Positions 24,688 through 32,865 of a stretch of 35,411 nucleotides of DNA are shown here, piece after piece. A program made the translations under genes and the position numbers. Origin of the DNA: Solirubrobacterales bacterium (lineage in GTDB: Bacteria; Actinomycetota; Thermoleophilia; Solirubrobacterales; Solirubrobacteraceae); assembly GCA_003133565.1 (NCBI GenBank), contig PKYB01000021.1:51501-86911 (forward strand). Reading direction: 5' to 3'. Under the pieces are notes generated by a model. It did not search any database. It saw nothing but the letters and a program-made list of their open reading frames with translations, and was not told where the DNA came from. Each line of letters begins with the position of its first letter. Position 1 is the stretch's first letter.

Positions 24688-26697
24688 TCAGCACGTCGGG
24701 GCGATGCCGAACTCGCCTACCGCCATTGCGCTGTCGCCGCCGGTATCGGTGACCTGGACAGAGGAGATGCTCTGGCCACAGGGCGCGTAGAAGCCAAAGA
24801 ACTGAGCGCCACCCTCCCCGAGCACGGTTGTGTCGCCCGACGTCGTGCCGTCGTCGGCGGTTGCCGACATGTCGAAGTCCTGAAATTCGTCCGGCTCGGC
24901 GTAGAGGTAAAACGCGCCCGTTTTGGGTGGAAGGGTGATCGTTGCCTCGTAGTCACTGGTGTCGTCGTCAGCGGTGTCGTCCTCATAGACGTCACCCGAG
25001 TAGCCGTTGCTCCAGGTCTGCCAATCAATACCCGCCAAGTCGTGCTGGAGCGGATTATCGAAGGTGATTTCGCCGGTCGGTCCATCTACGTCGGTGACGT
25101 CTTCGCCGTCTGGCGTTGCGTCGGTCGCGAAACTCTGCATCGTGTACGGCCCCATCGTGCTCGGCGGCGGCCCAGTCCCGGGGCTTCCGTCGAACGTCGA
25201 TTTGGGGAACGGTCCGTCCGCCGAGGCGATCGTGAACGTGTGGTTGTAGAGCTCAAGACTGGGGCTAGAGAGCTTGAGCGCAGGAATATCGAGGCTGGCG
25301 CTGAGATCGACGGGTGCGGTTAGCGTCCACCAGGGGTCTTGCGTGGTGGACGCGTCGAAGGCCAAGCCGGTTTTGAAACTCAGCTGGGGGCCGGCGACGC
25401 CGTACAAGAGAACGTCGATGTTTGGCGTCAGGTCCGCTTCGACGCTGGTGTCCGCGGTGACGGTGGGCGGCGTGTAGGTGAAGTTTGGGGTGAACTGGTC
25501 GATTGGGGAGAAGCCGCCGTCCTTGGTCCAGCCGACGCCTGCCTCGGCGGAGAAGCCGCCGCTGATCGCGGTGGTCGCCTGGGCGCTGGCGGAGGCGCCT
25601 GCATCAAGATCGACCGATATGTCCGATGTCAGCACCACCGGTACCGGGCCGACGAAGAACGTGGCGTCGGGTCCGGCGAAATCGAACACCGTCGTCGGCG
25701 AGAGCGAGCACGATCCCTGCCCCTCGATCGTGGCGGTCAGCGAAGCAGTGGCGTGCGCCCCGGCGGTCAAGCTGACGCTTTCAAGCCCGCGGAGCAGTGA
25801 CCAATCGCCAGCCAGATCAAGCGAGGCGCCGAACGAGATCTCCGGCGTGACGCTCGCGTCGGCTGAGCCCTGGCAAGTCACCGACGTATCGGCCGCATGG
25901 GCCAGAGCGCGCCTCGCCCGCTGCATCACGGCGGCCGTCGAGGCGATGGCCTCGTTGAATGACGCCGATGGGACCGCCTGCAACAACGTTGCAGGCTGGG
26001 TGGTCACGGTCGTCTGCTGCCCGTTGACTACGACGCCGGTCACCCGGCCGAGGAAGCCGTCCGGCGTCGCAACTCCCTGCCCGATGGCCACGATCTGCCC
26101 CACCTGGAGGGTGTTGCCGCCCGAGTAGGTCAGCTTCCCGGAGCTCCCAGGAGCTGGCACAGCGGACACGGTGGAGGCGGCGAGCACGCGCGTGTTCGGG
26201 GATACGGCAACGGCGGCGCCACCCTCGCGCGGGTGGATGACGAGTTCGCGTGTCCGCGACGTGGCGAGCACGCGACCGTGGCGGGAGGCAACGGCCCTGA
26301 CCGACAAGACGCCGGCCTGCTTGCCGACGATCCAGGTGAACGCAAACCGTCCGCGCGCGCTCGGCCACCCCTCGGCGACTGTGCTCCAACCGGAATGCGT
26401 CCGACGCTGAACGACGACGCTCGCCGTTCCCGCGTGGGACGCCTGTCCCTGAACGGTGGCCAAGCCGCCGACGCTGACACTTCCTGGCGCCTTGATCGTT
26501 AGTCGCGCCTCCGGGGACGCAGACGCCGCCGCCGGAACGCATAACGCGGCAAGGAAGATCAGCACCGCGACGCGACCGAGAAGCCGCCGCGAACCGTGCC
26601 TGCGCGGGGCGCGAGACGTAGACACACGAGCCGCGCTAACTGTTAAGTACGCCAATGTGACCAGCGCTGCTGGGAGACCGCCCGCCCGGCGCAACAT
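24688..26697 (-). CDS. large secreted beta-rich protein
   Basis: A 669-residue exported protein of unknown function. The first 60 residues hold two hydrophobic patches; the second (LLGRVAVLIFLAALCVPAAASA) looks like the signal peptide, so the head is unusually long. Residues about 64-156 resemble a bacterial Ig-like beta sandwich. The middle is rich in Ser/Thr/Ala beta strands, with few Cys. The C-terminal ~150 residues are very acidic (DDTADDDTSDYE), which may bind Ca2+. The final domain resembles a small beta sandwich with CGQSISSVQVTDTGGDS. The ATG at 26697 is supported by a -10-like element 6 nt upstream. It could be an adhesin or surface-layer component; this is a guess. Confidence 0.78.
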   Translation of the reverse strand: MLRRAGGLPAALVTLAYLTVSAARVSTSRAPRRHGSRRLLGRVAVLIFLAALCVPAAASASPEARLTIKAPGSVSVGGLATVQGQASHAGTASVVVQRRTHSGWSTVAEGWPSARGRFAFTWIVGKQAGVLSVRAVASRHGRVLATSRTRELVIHPREGGAAVAVSPNTRVLAASTVSAVPAPGSSGKLTYSGGNTLQVGQIVAIGQGVATPDGFLGRVTGVVVNGQQTTVTTQPATLLQAVPSASFNEAIASTAAVMQRARRALAHAADTSVTCQGSADASVTPEISFGASLDLAGDWSLLRGLESVSLTAGAHATASLTATIEGQGSCSLSPTTVFDFAGPDATFFVGPVPVVLTSDISVDLDAGASASAQATTAISGGFSAEAGVGWTKDGGFSPIDQFTPNFTYTPPTVTADTSVEADLTPNIDVLLYGVAGPQLSFKTGLAFDASTTQDPWWTLTAPVDLSASLDIPALKLSSPSLELYNHTFTIASADGPFPKSTFDGSPGTGPPPSTMGPYTMQSFATDATPDGEDVTDVDGPTGEITFDNPLQHDLAGIDWQTWSNGYSGDVYEDDTADDDTSDYEATITLPPKTGAFYLYAEPDEFQDFDMSATADDGTTSGDTTVLGEGGAQFFGFYAPCGQSISSVQVTDTGGDSAMAVGEFGIAPTC

Positions 26698-26703
26698 TGC
26701 GCG

Positions 26704-26709
26704 AGACTA
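26704..26709 (-). promoter_or_regulatory. -10-like element TAGTCT before the large secreted protein
   Basis: On the minus strand TAGTCT ends 6 nt before the ATG at 26697, with no ribosome binding site between, so a leaderless mRNA is likely. No good -35 was found. Confidence 0.45.
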
Positions 26710-26859
26710 TCCCGACAACCCGTTTCGCCACTGGTGAGAATCGTGCGGAACGTCAGGGGGAGTTAGCGTGCGCGTACATGCCGGCAACCGCCTTCACCGT
26801 AAATGGGCCTTGCGAATTTGTGGTCGTGGGCGTCGCTGATGAGCCGCCGGACCGTGCGG

Positions 26860-26865
26860 TAGCGT
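26860..26865 (+). promoter_or_regulatory. -10-like element TAGCGT before the seven-repeat secreted protein
   Basis: TAGCGT ends 7 nt before the GTG at 26873. It supports this GTG as the true start and suggests a leaderless transcript. The divergent large secreted-protein gene starts 175 nt away. Confidence 0.45.
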
Positions 26866-26872
26866 TTGTGCG

Positions 26873-27907
26873 GTGCGACGCGGTAGGCACGGGTGGGGGA
26901 GATGTGCCGTCGCGCTTGCGATCGTCGCCGCGACTGCCGCGACGTCGATGTCGTTCAGTAGCGCCGCGCTTGCGTCCGGCGTGCTGAAGTGGAAATCGGT
27001 GGCGAGCGCTCCGGTGGTGAGCAGCGAGGGCGTGGCGACGAATCTGAGCTGCACGCGCGGCGGCTTCTGTCTTGTGGTCGGTTTCACCGGCCAGACGGCG
27101 GTCTGGAACGGCTCGTCGTGGCACGTTGCGCCCCGCGTCAGTCGTCGGGTCGCGTTCGTTTCCGGCGTGTCCTGCGTGACATCGTCGTTCTGTGTCGCTA
27201 TCGGCGCTTCCAGCACGATGGCGCGCACCGTCGACTACACAATCACCTGGACTGGGAGCAGCTGGCAAGCACCGGTGAGGCTCTACACCGACGTCGGTGA
27301 GGAGGGCGAGTACGACGTCGTCCACGGCGTGTCGTGCACGAGCACCAATTTCTGCATGACCCTCGGCAACGTCGGATCGTTCGTGTGGGACGGCAGCCAA
27401 TGGAGTAAACGGGACGGCGCGACCGGGGGCACCGACGGCAACGGCGTGCTCAGCTGCGCGTCGAGCAGTTTCTGCGCGAACATCCACGACAACCTGCCGG
27501 ATTACTGGAACGGGTCCTCGTGGCGCTGGAGCTCGGGGAACGCAGAATCACTGGGGAACGCAATACCCCGAGACAATGGGTTCATGAGCGAGCTCTCGTG
27601 TGCCACGGCCAGCTTCTGCGTGGCGGTGGGTACCCTCACCAAACCGCTCATCTGGGACGGCTACACATGGCTCTACAGCACCGTGTCCGGTCGAGCTCCG
27701 GCGTTGACCTCGGTGTCGTGCACCAATCCGTCTTTCTGTGTTGCGACATCGTCCACCACGGGCGTCGCACTCGAGTGGGACGGCGCGTCCTGGAGGCCCA
27801 CGTCGGCGCTGGGCCTTGGCCGACTCCCAACCGTCGTGTCGTGCGCTACAACAAATCGCTGTCTTGCGTTGACAGACAAGGGCGCGAGCGCCGTCACGCA
27901 GCCGTGA
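26873..27907 (+). CDS. secreted seven-repeat (SCxxxxFC...WDGxxW) propeller-like protein
   Basis: A 344-residue protein with a signal peptide (hydrophobic 11-35, ending ALASG). The mature part has seven units, each with a paired-Cys motif (such as LSCTRGGFCLVVG, VSCTSTNFCMTLG, LSCATASFCVAVG); the first six continue to a W[NTD]GxxW strand. The seventh, VSCATTNRCLALT, closes the chain. Seven beta units of about 40-50 residues fit a seven-bladed beta-propeller in which each blade carries its own disulfide. Such proteins are frequent in Actinobacteria, with roles mostly unknown. GTG start, chosen by the -10-like element and signal peptide. It lies just before proA. Confidence 0.82.
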   Translation: MRRGRHGWGRCAVALAIVAATAATSMSFSSAALASGVLKWKSVASAPVVSSEGVATNLSCTRGGFCLVVGFTGQTAVWNGSSWHVAPRVSRRVAFVSGVSCVTSSFCVAIGASSTMARTVDYTITWTGSSWQAPVRLYTDVGEEGEYDVVHGVSCTSTNFCMTLGNVGSFVWDGSQWSKRDGATGGTDGNGVLSCASSSFCANIHDNLPDYWNGSSWRWSSGNAESLGNAIPRDNGFMSELSCATASFCVAVGTLTKPLIWDGYTWLYSTVSGRAPALTSVSCTNPSFCVATSSTTGVALEWDGASWRPTSALGLGRLPTVVSCATTNRCLALTDKGASAVTQP

Positions 27908-27965
27908 GTTAGCGCGAGCAGCGCGACTCGTGCGCGCGCGGTTCGGCCTGGGCGACGGAGATCCG

Positions 27966-27971
27966 TAACCT
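27966..27971 (+). promoter_or_regulatory. -10-like element TAACCT before proA
   Basis: TAACCT ends 6 nt before the ATG of proA. GTAACCTTTGGGC here differs by one base from the block before the O-methyltransferase gene (18822-18834). Confidence 0.5.
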
Positions 27972-27977
27972 TTGGGC

Positions 27978-29243
27978 ATGGCCATTGCCACCGAAACGCT
28001 CAGTGACGTCTGCCGGGCGGCCAAGCGCGCCTCGCGGGTGCTGGCGACACTCGACACGCAGACCAAGGACGCCGCGCTCGAGGCGATCGCGTCGGCACTC
28101 GAGGAGCGCGTCCCGGAGATCCTCGAGGCGAATGCGCTCGACCTTGAAGCCGGCCGCGCGTCGGGCCTCAGCGAGGCGCTGGTCGATCGGCTCGCCCTCA
28201 CGCCGGCGAGAGTCGCCGCGATGGCTAGCGGCGTGCGCGCGATCGCCGCGCTGCCCGATCCGGTCGGCGAGCTGCTCGAAAGCTTCCGGCGGCCGAATGG
28301 CCTTGAGATTCGCAAGCTGCGTGTGCCGCTCGGCGTGATCGCCGTGGTCTATGAGGCGCGGCCGAACGTGACGATCGACGCCGCCGCGCTGTGCCTGAAG
28401 TCGGGCAACGCGGTCGTGCTGCGGGGATCGTCGAGCGCGGCGCACTCGAACTCGATTCTCGGTGCCGTCGCGGCCGAGGCGGCGAGCGGCGCCGGCGTGC
28501 CCGAGGGCGCGATCGCGGTAATTCAAGGGCGTGGTCGTGAAGAGCTGCGCGAACTGGCCACACAGACCGCCCAAATCGACCTGATCATCCCGCGCGGCGG
28601 CGAGGGGCTCAAGGCGGCGCTGCTCGAGCACGCGACGGTGCCGGTGATCTATGCCGCGTCGGGCAACTGCCACGTCTACGTCGACGCCTCGGCCGATCTC
28701 GAGCAGGCGCGGCGGATCGTGCTCAACGCCAAGGTTCAGCGCCCCGGGGTCTGCAATGCCGCCGAGACGCTGCTCGTGCACCGCGACGTCGCGGCCGTGT
28801 TCCTGCCCGATGTGGCGGCGGCGCTGGTCGGGGCGGGGGTGGAACTACGCGGCGACGAGCTCGCCCGCGAGCTCTCGCGCCCGGTCGAGATCGCCCCAGC
28901 GAGCGCTGAGGACTGGGACACCGAGTACCTCGAGCTGACACTCGCGGTCGCCGTCGTCGACTCGCTCGAGGCGGCGGTTGAGCACATCGCCGAGCACGGC
29001 ACCGGTCACTCCGAAGCGATCGTGACGCGCGACCAAGACGCCGCGCAGCGCTTCCAACTGGCTGTCGATGCGGCATGCGTCTACGTCAACGCCTCGACGC
29101 GCTTCACCGATGGCGGCGAGTTCGGGATGGGCGCGGAGATCGGCAACTCGACGCAGAAGCTGCACGCGCGCGGGCCGATCGGGCTGCGCGAGCTGTGCAC
29201 CTACAAGTACCTGATCGAGGGCGACGGTCACGTCCGCAGCTGA
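27978..29243 (+). CDS. proA: glutamate-5-semialdehyde dehydrogenase (gamma-glutamyl phosphate reductase)
   Basis: A 421-residue NADPH-dependent enzyme for the second step of proline synthesis, acting on the unstable product of ProB. It has the aldehyde-dehydrogenase fold, with the catalytic cysteine C259 in KVQRPGVCNAAET. VYEARPNVTIDAAALCLKSG and the C-terminal FGMGAEIGNSTQKLHARGP motif are diagnostic. The ATG at 27978 was preferred over TTG 27972. It leads a proA-nadD-rsfS operon with a 4-nt gap to nadD. Separation from proB is unusual for a pair whose intermediate is thought to be channelled. Confidence 0.97.
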   Translation: MAIATETLSDVCRAAKRASRVLATLDTQTKDAALEAIASALEERVPEILEANALDLEAGRASGLSEALVDRLALTPARVAAMASGVRAIAALPDPVGELLESFRRPNGLEIRKLRVPLGVIAVVYEARPNVTIDAAALCLKSGNAVVLRGSSSAAHSNSILGAVAAEAASGAGVPEGAIAVIQGRGREELRELATQTAQIDLIIPRGGEGLKAALLEHATVPVIYAASGNCHVYVDASADLEQARRIVLNAKVQRPGVCNAAETLLVHRDVAAVFLPDVAAALVGAGVELRGDELARELSRPVEIAPASAEDWDTEYLELTLAVAVVDSLEAAVEHIAEHGTGHSEAIVTRDQDAAQRFQLAVDAACVYVNASTRFTDGGEFGMGAEIGNSTQKLHARGPIGLRELCTYKYLIEGDGHVRS

Positions 29244-29247
29244 AGGC

Positions 29248-29865
29248 GTGGCGGCGCCCCCGGAGCCGAGGCGGATTGGCGTCCTCGGGGGGACGTTCAA
29301 CCCGCCGCACCTCGCCCACCTGCTCGTCGCCAGCGAGGCGCGCTCGCAGCTTGAGCTGGGGCGCGTGCTGCTGATGCCGGCGGGCATCCCGCCGCACAAG
29401 GCGATGCCCGACGAACCGGGGGTCGAGCACCGCGTCGCGATGTGCCGTCTCGCGGCGGCGACGCACAGCGACTGGCTCGGCGTGTCCGAACTCGAGGCGA
29501 GGCGTGAGGGCCCGTCGTACACGGTCGATACGCTGCGTGAGATCCATGCGAGCCAGCCGGGTGACGAGCTGACGTTCATCGTCGGAGGCGACATGGCGTT
29601 GTCGCTGCCGACGTGGCGCGAACCCGAGGCGATCCTCGAGCTGGCGCGACTTGCTGTTGCCGAGCGCGTTGGCGCGAGGCGCGAGGAGGTCCGCGAGCAG
29701 CTCGCGGTGCTCGGCGGCGTCGACCGAGTGAGCTACGTCGAGGTGCCGCGAGTCGATATCTCCTCAGCGGCGCTGCGCCAGCGTGTCCGCAGCGGGCGTC
29801 CGATCACCTACCTTGTCCCGGACGCGGTCAGCGACTACATCGACCAACGGAGGCTCTACTCGTGA
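29248..29865 (+). CDS. nadD: nicotinate-nucleotide adenylyltransferase
   Basis: A 205-residue enzyme that makes deamido-NAD from nicotinate mononucleotide and ATP. The nucleotide-binding motif GVLGGTFNPPHLAHL lies at residues about 12-26, and the C-terminal ISSAALRQRV motif matches the family ISSTxIR. GTG start, 4 nt after the proA stop. Its stop overlaps rsfS by 4 nt (GTGA). The nadD-rsfS pairing is widely conserved. Confidence 0.96.
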   Translation: MAAPPEPRRIGVLGGTFNPPHLAHLLVASEARSQLELGRVLLMPAGIPPHKAMPDEPGVEHRVAMCRLAAATHSDWLGVSELEARREGPSYTVDTLREIHASQPGDELTFIVGGDMALSLPTWREPEAILELARLAVAERVGARREEVREQLAVLGGVDRVSYVEVPRVDISSAALRQRVRSGRPITYLVPDAVSDYIDQRRLYS

Positions 29866-30218
29866 GGCCCGATCAGCTGGCCCAGGCGATCGCCAGCCAG
29901 GCGGCGGACAAGAAGGCGTTTGACATCGTCGAGCTCGACCTGCGGGGCACGATCGACTACACCGACTTTTTCGTGATCTGCTCCGGGACCAGCGACCGCC
30001 AGGTCAAGTCGATCTGCGACGGCATTCGCTTCGGGATGAAGCAGGAGCACGGGGTCGCGGCGCGGCGCATCGAGGGCTTGACGCAGGCGCACTGGGTGCT
30101 GCTGGACTACCTTGACGTGATCGTCCACGTGTTTCTGCCCGAGGTGCGCGCCTTCTACGATCTCGAGCGGCTGTGGGGCGAGGTACCGGCGCGAGCGGTG
30201 GGCGTCGGTCTGAGCTGA
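29862..30218 (+). CDS. rsfS: ribosomal silencing factor RsfS
   Basis: A 118-residue protein of the RsfS/YbeB/Iojap family that binds ribosomal protein L14 and blocks subunit joining when nutrients are low. The family motifs DIVELDLRGTIDYTDFFVICSG and HWVLLDYLDVIVHVF are present (residues about 20-41 and 77-91). The GTG of the GTGA overlap with nadD was chosen; the open frame upstream is only a shadow of nadD. It is the last gene of the operon. Three copies of GCTTGCGG follow its stop, in the 69-nt gap to the convergent DUF2630 gene. Confidence 0.95.
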   Translation: MRPDQLAQAIASQAADKKAFDIVELDLRGTIDYTDFFVICSGTSDRQVKSICDGIRFGMKQEHGVAARRIEGLTQAHWVLLDYLDVIVHVFLPEVRAFYDLERLWGEVPARAVGVGLS

Positions 30219-30287
30219 GCTTGCGGGCTTGCGGCTTGCGGGACCCGGGACGCGACGGCGGCAGGCCGCGCCCGCGCAGTGCACGGG

Positions 30288-30530
30288 CTACTGCTGGAAG
30301 TTCTCGATCGTCGCGTCGCCCCGCGGCCCAACGAAGTCAGGGTCGAGCCCGAACTCCTCGCGCGCGCGTCGCTGGCGAAGCAGATCCCAGTAGCGGTCGA
30401 GCTCCACACGGACCTTATCGAGGCGCGCATGTTGCTCGGCACTCAGCCCAGCGCCCGTGGCGCCGCTTAGGAGTCGATGCTCCTCGGCGACCAGCTCCTC
30501 GATGTGGCCTGCGACCGCGCTGTCATCCAT
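30288..30530 (-). CDS. DUF2630 family protein
   Basis: An 80-residue protein with HIEELVAEEHRLL, then EQHARLDKVRVELDRYWDLLRQRRA, the signature of DUF2630, an actinobacterial family of unknown role. It should form two or three helices, probably a helical hairpin. The ATG at 30530 gives the standard family N terminus MDDSAVAGHI and has a -10-like TATGCT 6 nt upstream; the longer open frame (to 30614) is not family-like. It is divergent from the L,D-transpeptidase gene. Confidence 0.88.
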   Translation of the reverse strand: MDDSAVAGHIEELVAEEHRLLSGATGAGLSAEQHARLDKVRVELDRYWDLLRQRRAREEFGLDPDFVGPRGDATIENFQQ

Positions 30531-30536
30531 AGCTGG

Positions 30537-30542
30537 AGCATA
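30537..30542 (-). promoter_or_regulatory. -10-like element TATGCT before the DUF2630 gene
   Basis: On the minus strand TATGCT ends 6 nt before the ATG at 30530. It is the best match to TATAAT among the start-proximal elements of this window. Confidence 0.5.
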
Positions 30543-30598
30543 CGCCGGTGGCTCGCGCGGGGCTTGGGCGGAGTGGGGTTGGGCGCCAATCCGTTTGC

Positions 30599-30604
30599 TA
30601 CGCT
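30599..30604 (+). promoter_or_regulatory. -10-like element TACGCT before the L,D-transpeptidase gene
   Basis: TACGCT ends 8 nt before the ATG at 30613, with no ribosome binding site between. It is divergent from the DUF2630 promoter-like element about 57 nt away. Confidence 0.45.
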
Positions 30605-30612
30605 GGCGCGCC

Positions 30613-31284
30613 ATGCGCCTGACACGGCTTCTTTTCGTAGCGGCGACTAGCGTGAGCTGCGTCCTGGTGCTTGCCGCCGCACCGGCGGCCTCTGCCGCGC
30701 GCGCTACTGTCGCCGCCGCTGGACAGGACCTCGCGCTCGGGCAGCACGGGCCGGAGGTGCGCTTGCTCCAGGACGAGCTTTCGGCTGTCCACTACGTCGT
30801 CGGCGCTCCTGGCGTCTACGACGCCCGCACGGCGCGCGCCGTGCTCGCGTTTCGCAAGATGACCGGCATGGCTCGGAACGAGGTGGCGGACCCGACGGTG
30901 TTCGCGAAGCTCGCTGAGGGTGAGGGCGCGTTCACCGTTCGCTACCCGTGGCAGGGCCGCCACGTCGAGGGCGACCTGACCCATCAGGTGCTCGCGCTGA
31001 TCGGCACCGGCGGCCACGTTGAGGCGCTCTATCCGATGAGTTCAGGCAAGCCATCGACGCCGACTCAGCTCGGAACGTTCAGCGTCTACATGCAGGAGTT
31101 TGGAACCAACAATGACGGCATGGTCAACTCGAGCTTCTTCAATGGCGGTGATGCGATCCACGGCTATGCCGAGGTCCCGCCCTACGCAGCAAGCCACGGT
31201 TGCCTGCGCGTGCCGATACCGGACTCGCTGACGATCCGTGACTGGGTGCAGATAGGCACGACCGTCGACGTCTACTATCGCTGA
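30613..31284 (+). CDS. L,D-transpeptidase with peptidoglycan-binding domain
   Basis: A 223-residue exported enzyme. A signal peptide (residues about 1-29, ending ASAA) is followed by a PG_binding_1-like domain (about 38-101, GQHGPEVRLLQDEL) and a YkuD catalytic domain (about 105-222). The active site is intact: IHGY with H183, then SHGCLRV with C197. Such enzymes make 3-3 cross-links or attach proteins to peptidoglycan. ATG 30613 was chosen by the signal peptide and the -10-like element; the frame is open upstream without meaning. The next gene encodes a secreted FG-GAP protein, which could be a wall-linked partner. Confidence 0.93.
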   Translation: MRLTRLLFVAATSVSCVLVLAAAPAASAARATVAAAGQDLALGQHGPEVRLLQDELSAVHYVVGAPGVYDARTARAVLAFRKMTGMARNEVADPTVFAKLAEGEGAFTVRYPWQGRHVEGDLTHQVLALIGTGGHVEALYPMSSGKPSTPTQLGTFSVYMQEFGTNNDGMVNSSFFNGGDAIHGYAEVPPYAASHGCLRVPIPDSLTIRDWVQIGTTVDVYYR

Positions 31285-31335
31285 CGCGCTCTCACTGGCG
31301 CGGCGCACCCGACAAACGGACGAGAGGTTGAGTTG

Positions 31336-32643
31336 ATGGATGCGAGCGCCGACGCCCACGCTGTGCTGCGAGCCCGCGCTGCTCGCCGACGTTCGCGGCG
31401 CGCGCGGCTTGCGATGCTCAGCGCGGTGCTCTGCCTGGGCGCCGGCGCCGTGTCGGTAGCAGCCGCCGAACTGAGCGGCGAGCAGTTCACCCCGCAAGGC
31501 TCGAAGCTGACGACCACTCCCGCGCATGCCGACGACGAGGCTGGTCACAGCGTGTCGCTGTCGGCTGATGGGGACACGGCGCTGGCTGGCGAGCGGCATT
31601 CCGGCGGTGCGGGAGTGGCCTACGTGTTCGTGCGCACCGGCACGAGTTGGGCGCAGCAGGGGCCGAAGCTGACAGCTCAGGGGGCGACACAGTTTGGGGG
31701 GAGCGTTGCGCTCTCTGGCGACGGCGACACTGCGCTCGTCGGCGGGAAGACTTCCAAAGGCCTCGGCGCGGTCTGGGTCTTCACATTCAACGGCACGACT
31801 TGGGCTCAGCAGGGCGCACCACTCGAGGGAAGCGGCGAAAGCAAATCGAGCGGGTTCGGGGCGAGCGTTGCGATCTCCGGTGACGGCGCTACCGCGCTGG
31901 TTGGCGGCCCCGGGAACCACGGCGTTGGCGCAGTATGGGTCTTTGCGCTGGTGGGCTCGACGTGGACCCCGCAGGGGCCCGCGCTGGTTGGCAACGGCGT
32001 AAGCCACGGCGGCAAGTTCGGCTCGAGCGTGGCGCTTTCGAGTGATGGCAACACGGCCCTCGTCGGCGGCGTCAGCAAGCGCAGCGCTGGGCCGGCGTGG
32101 GTCTTCGTGCGCACCGGGACGAGCTGGGCCCAACAGGGACCAAAGCTGCCGGCGAGCGGACACAGCGGCAGCAGTCAGAGCTACGGCGACAGCGTGGCGC
32201 TGTCCGGCGACGGCAACACGGCGCTTCTCGGCGGGCCAAGCAACGACAAGTTCAGCGGCGCCGTGTGGGTGTTCGACCGCACCGCGACGACCTGGAGCGC
32301 AGGCGGCGCGCTCACGCCGAGCGGCGAGAAAGGCCGGGGCGCGTTCGGCGCGAGCGTGGCGCTGTCGGGCGACGGCAACACGGCCGTCATCGGCGGTCCG
32401 TTTGACGACTTCTTCGGCGGCGCCGGCTGGGTATTCACGCGCAGCGCCGCCGGTGCGTGGGCTCAGCAGGGCGCGAAGCTCACTCCCGCGGCCGCGAGCG
32501 GCGCCAGCGAGTTCGGCTCGAGCGCGGCGATCTCGAGCGACGCAAGCACGATCCTGATCGGTGGTCCGACCGACCACGATCTGGCCGGCGCAGTGTGGGT
32601 ATTCGCCCAGCCGCTGCCCGTGGGGGCGACGGGGCCCTCGTAA
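31336..32643 (+). CDS. secreted seven-repeat FG-GAP/integrin-alpha-like protein
   Basis: A 435-residue protein with a very basic head (ARRRSRRAR), a hydrophobic export segment (about 27-44) and seven repeats of about 50 residues. Each repeat has a core like GxSVALSGDGNTALVGG followed by a [AV]WVF strand and a TSWAQQGPKL type linker. The repeat count suits a seven-bladed propeller of the FG-GAP kind; the SGDGNT loops resemble Ca2+-binding sites. Repeat similarity is high at the protein level. A GAGAGG (31322-31327) lies 8 nt before the ATG at 31336; TTG 31333 is a weaker option. Function unknown; surface adhesion is a guess. Confidence 0.85.
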   Translation: MDASADAHAVLRARAARRRSRRARLAMLSAVLCLGAGAVSVAAAELSGEQFTPQGSKLTTTPAHADDEAGHSVSLSADGDTALAGERHSGGAGVAYVFVRTGTSWAQQGPKLTAQGATQFGGSVALSGDGDTALVGGKTSKGLGAVWVFTFNGTTWAQQGAPLEGSGESKSSGFGASVAISGDGATALVGGPGNHGVGAVWVFALVGSTWTPQGPALVGNGVSHGGKFGSSVALSSDGNTALVGGVSKRSAGPAWVFVRTGTSWAQQGPKLPASGHSGSSQSYGDSVALSGDGNTALLGGPSNDKFSGAVWVFDRTATTWSAGGALTPSGEKGRGAFGASVALSGDGNTAVIGGPFDDFFGGAGWVFTRSAAGAWAQQGAKLTPAAASGASEFGSSAAISSDASTILIGGPTDHDLAGAVWVFAQPLPVGATGPS

Positions 32644-32865
32644 GGGACGGCCCCAGCCAAGGCGGACGCTGCCCCGGGGGGCGGCGCTACTCGCGGCGGA
32701 GCGTGAAGATTTGGGCGTTGCTCAGAGTACGCCGACAGGCCATCGCTGTGTGTAAACGAGCGCGACCGCTGGGCTTCGAGCGTTTCGGCGCTGGACGGCG
32801 ATAGTTCTAATACGGGTCGTGTTTTTAACCCTGTGTTTGGCGCGGGTGGGGCGATCATCCCGGCC

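Noticed and set aside
31042-32577. 511-codon open frame on the minus strand
   Set aside because: It lies antisense to the L,D-transpeptidase and FG-GAP genes, is low-complexity and matches no family. GC-rich sequence with a strong third-base bias often gives long false frames.
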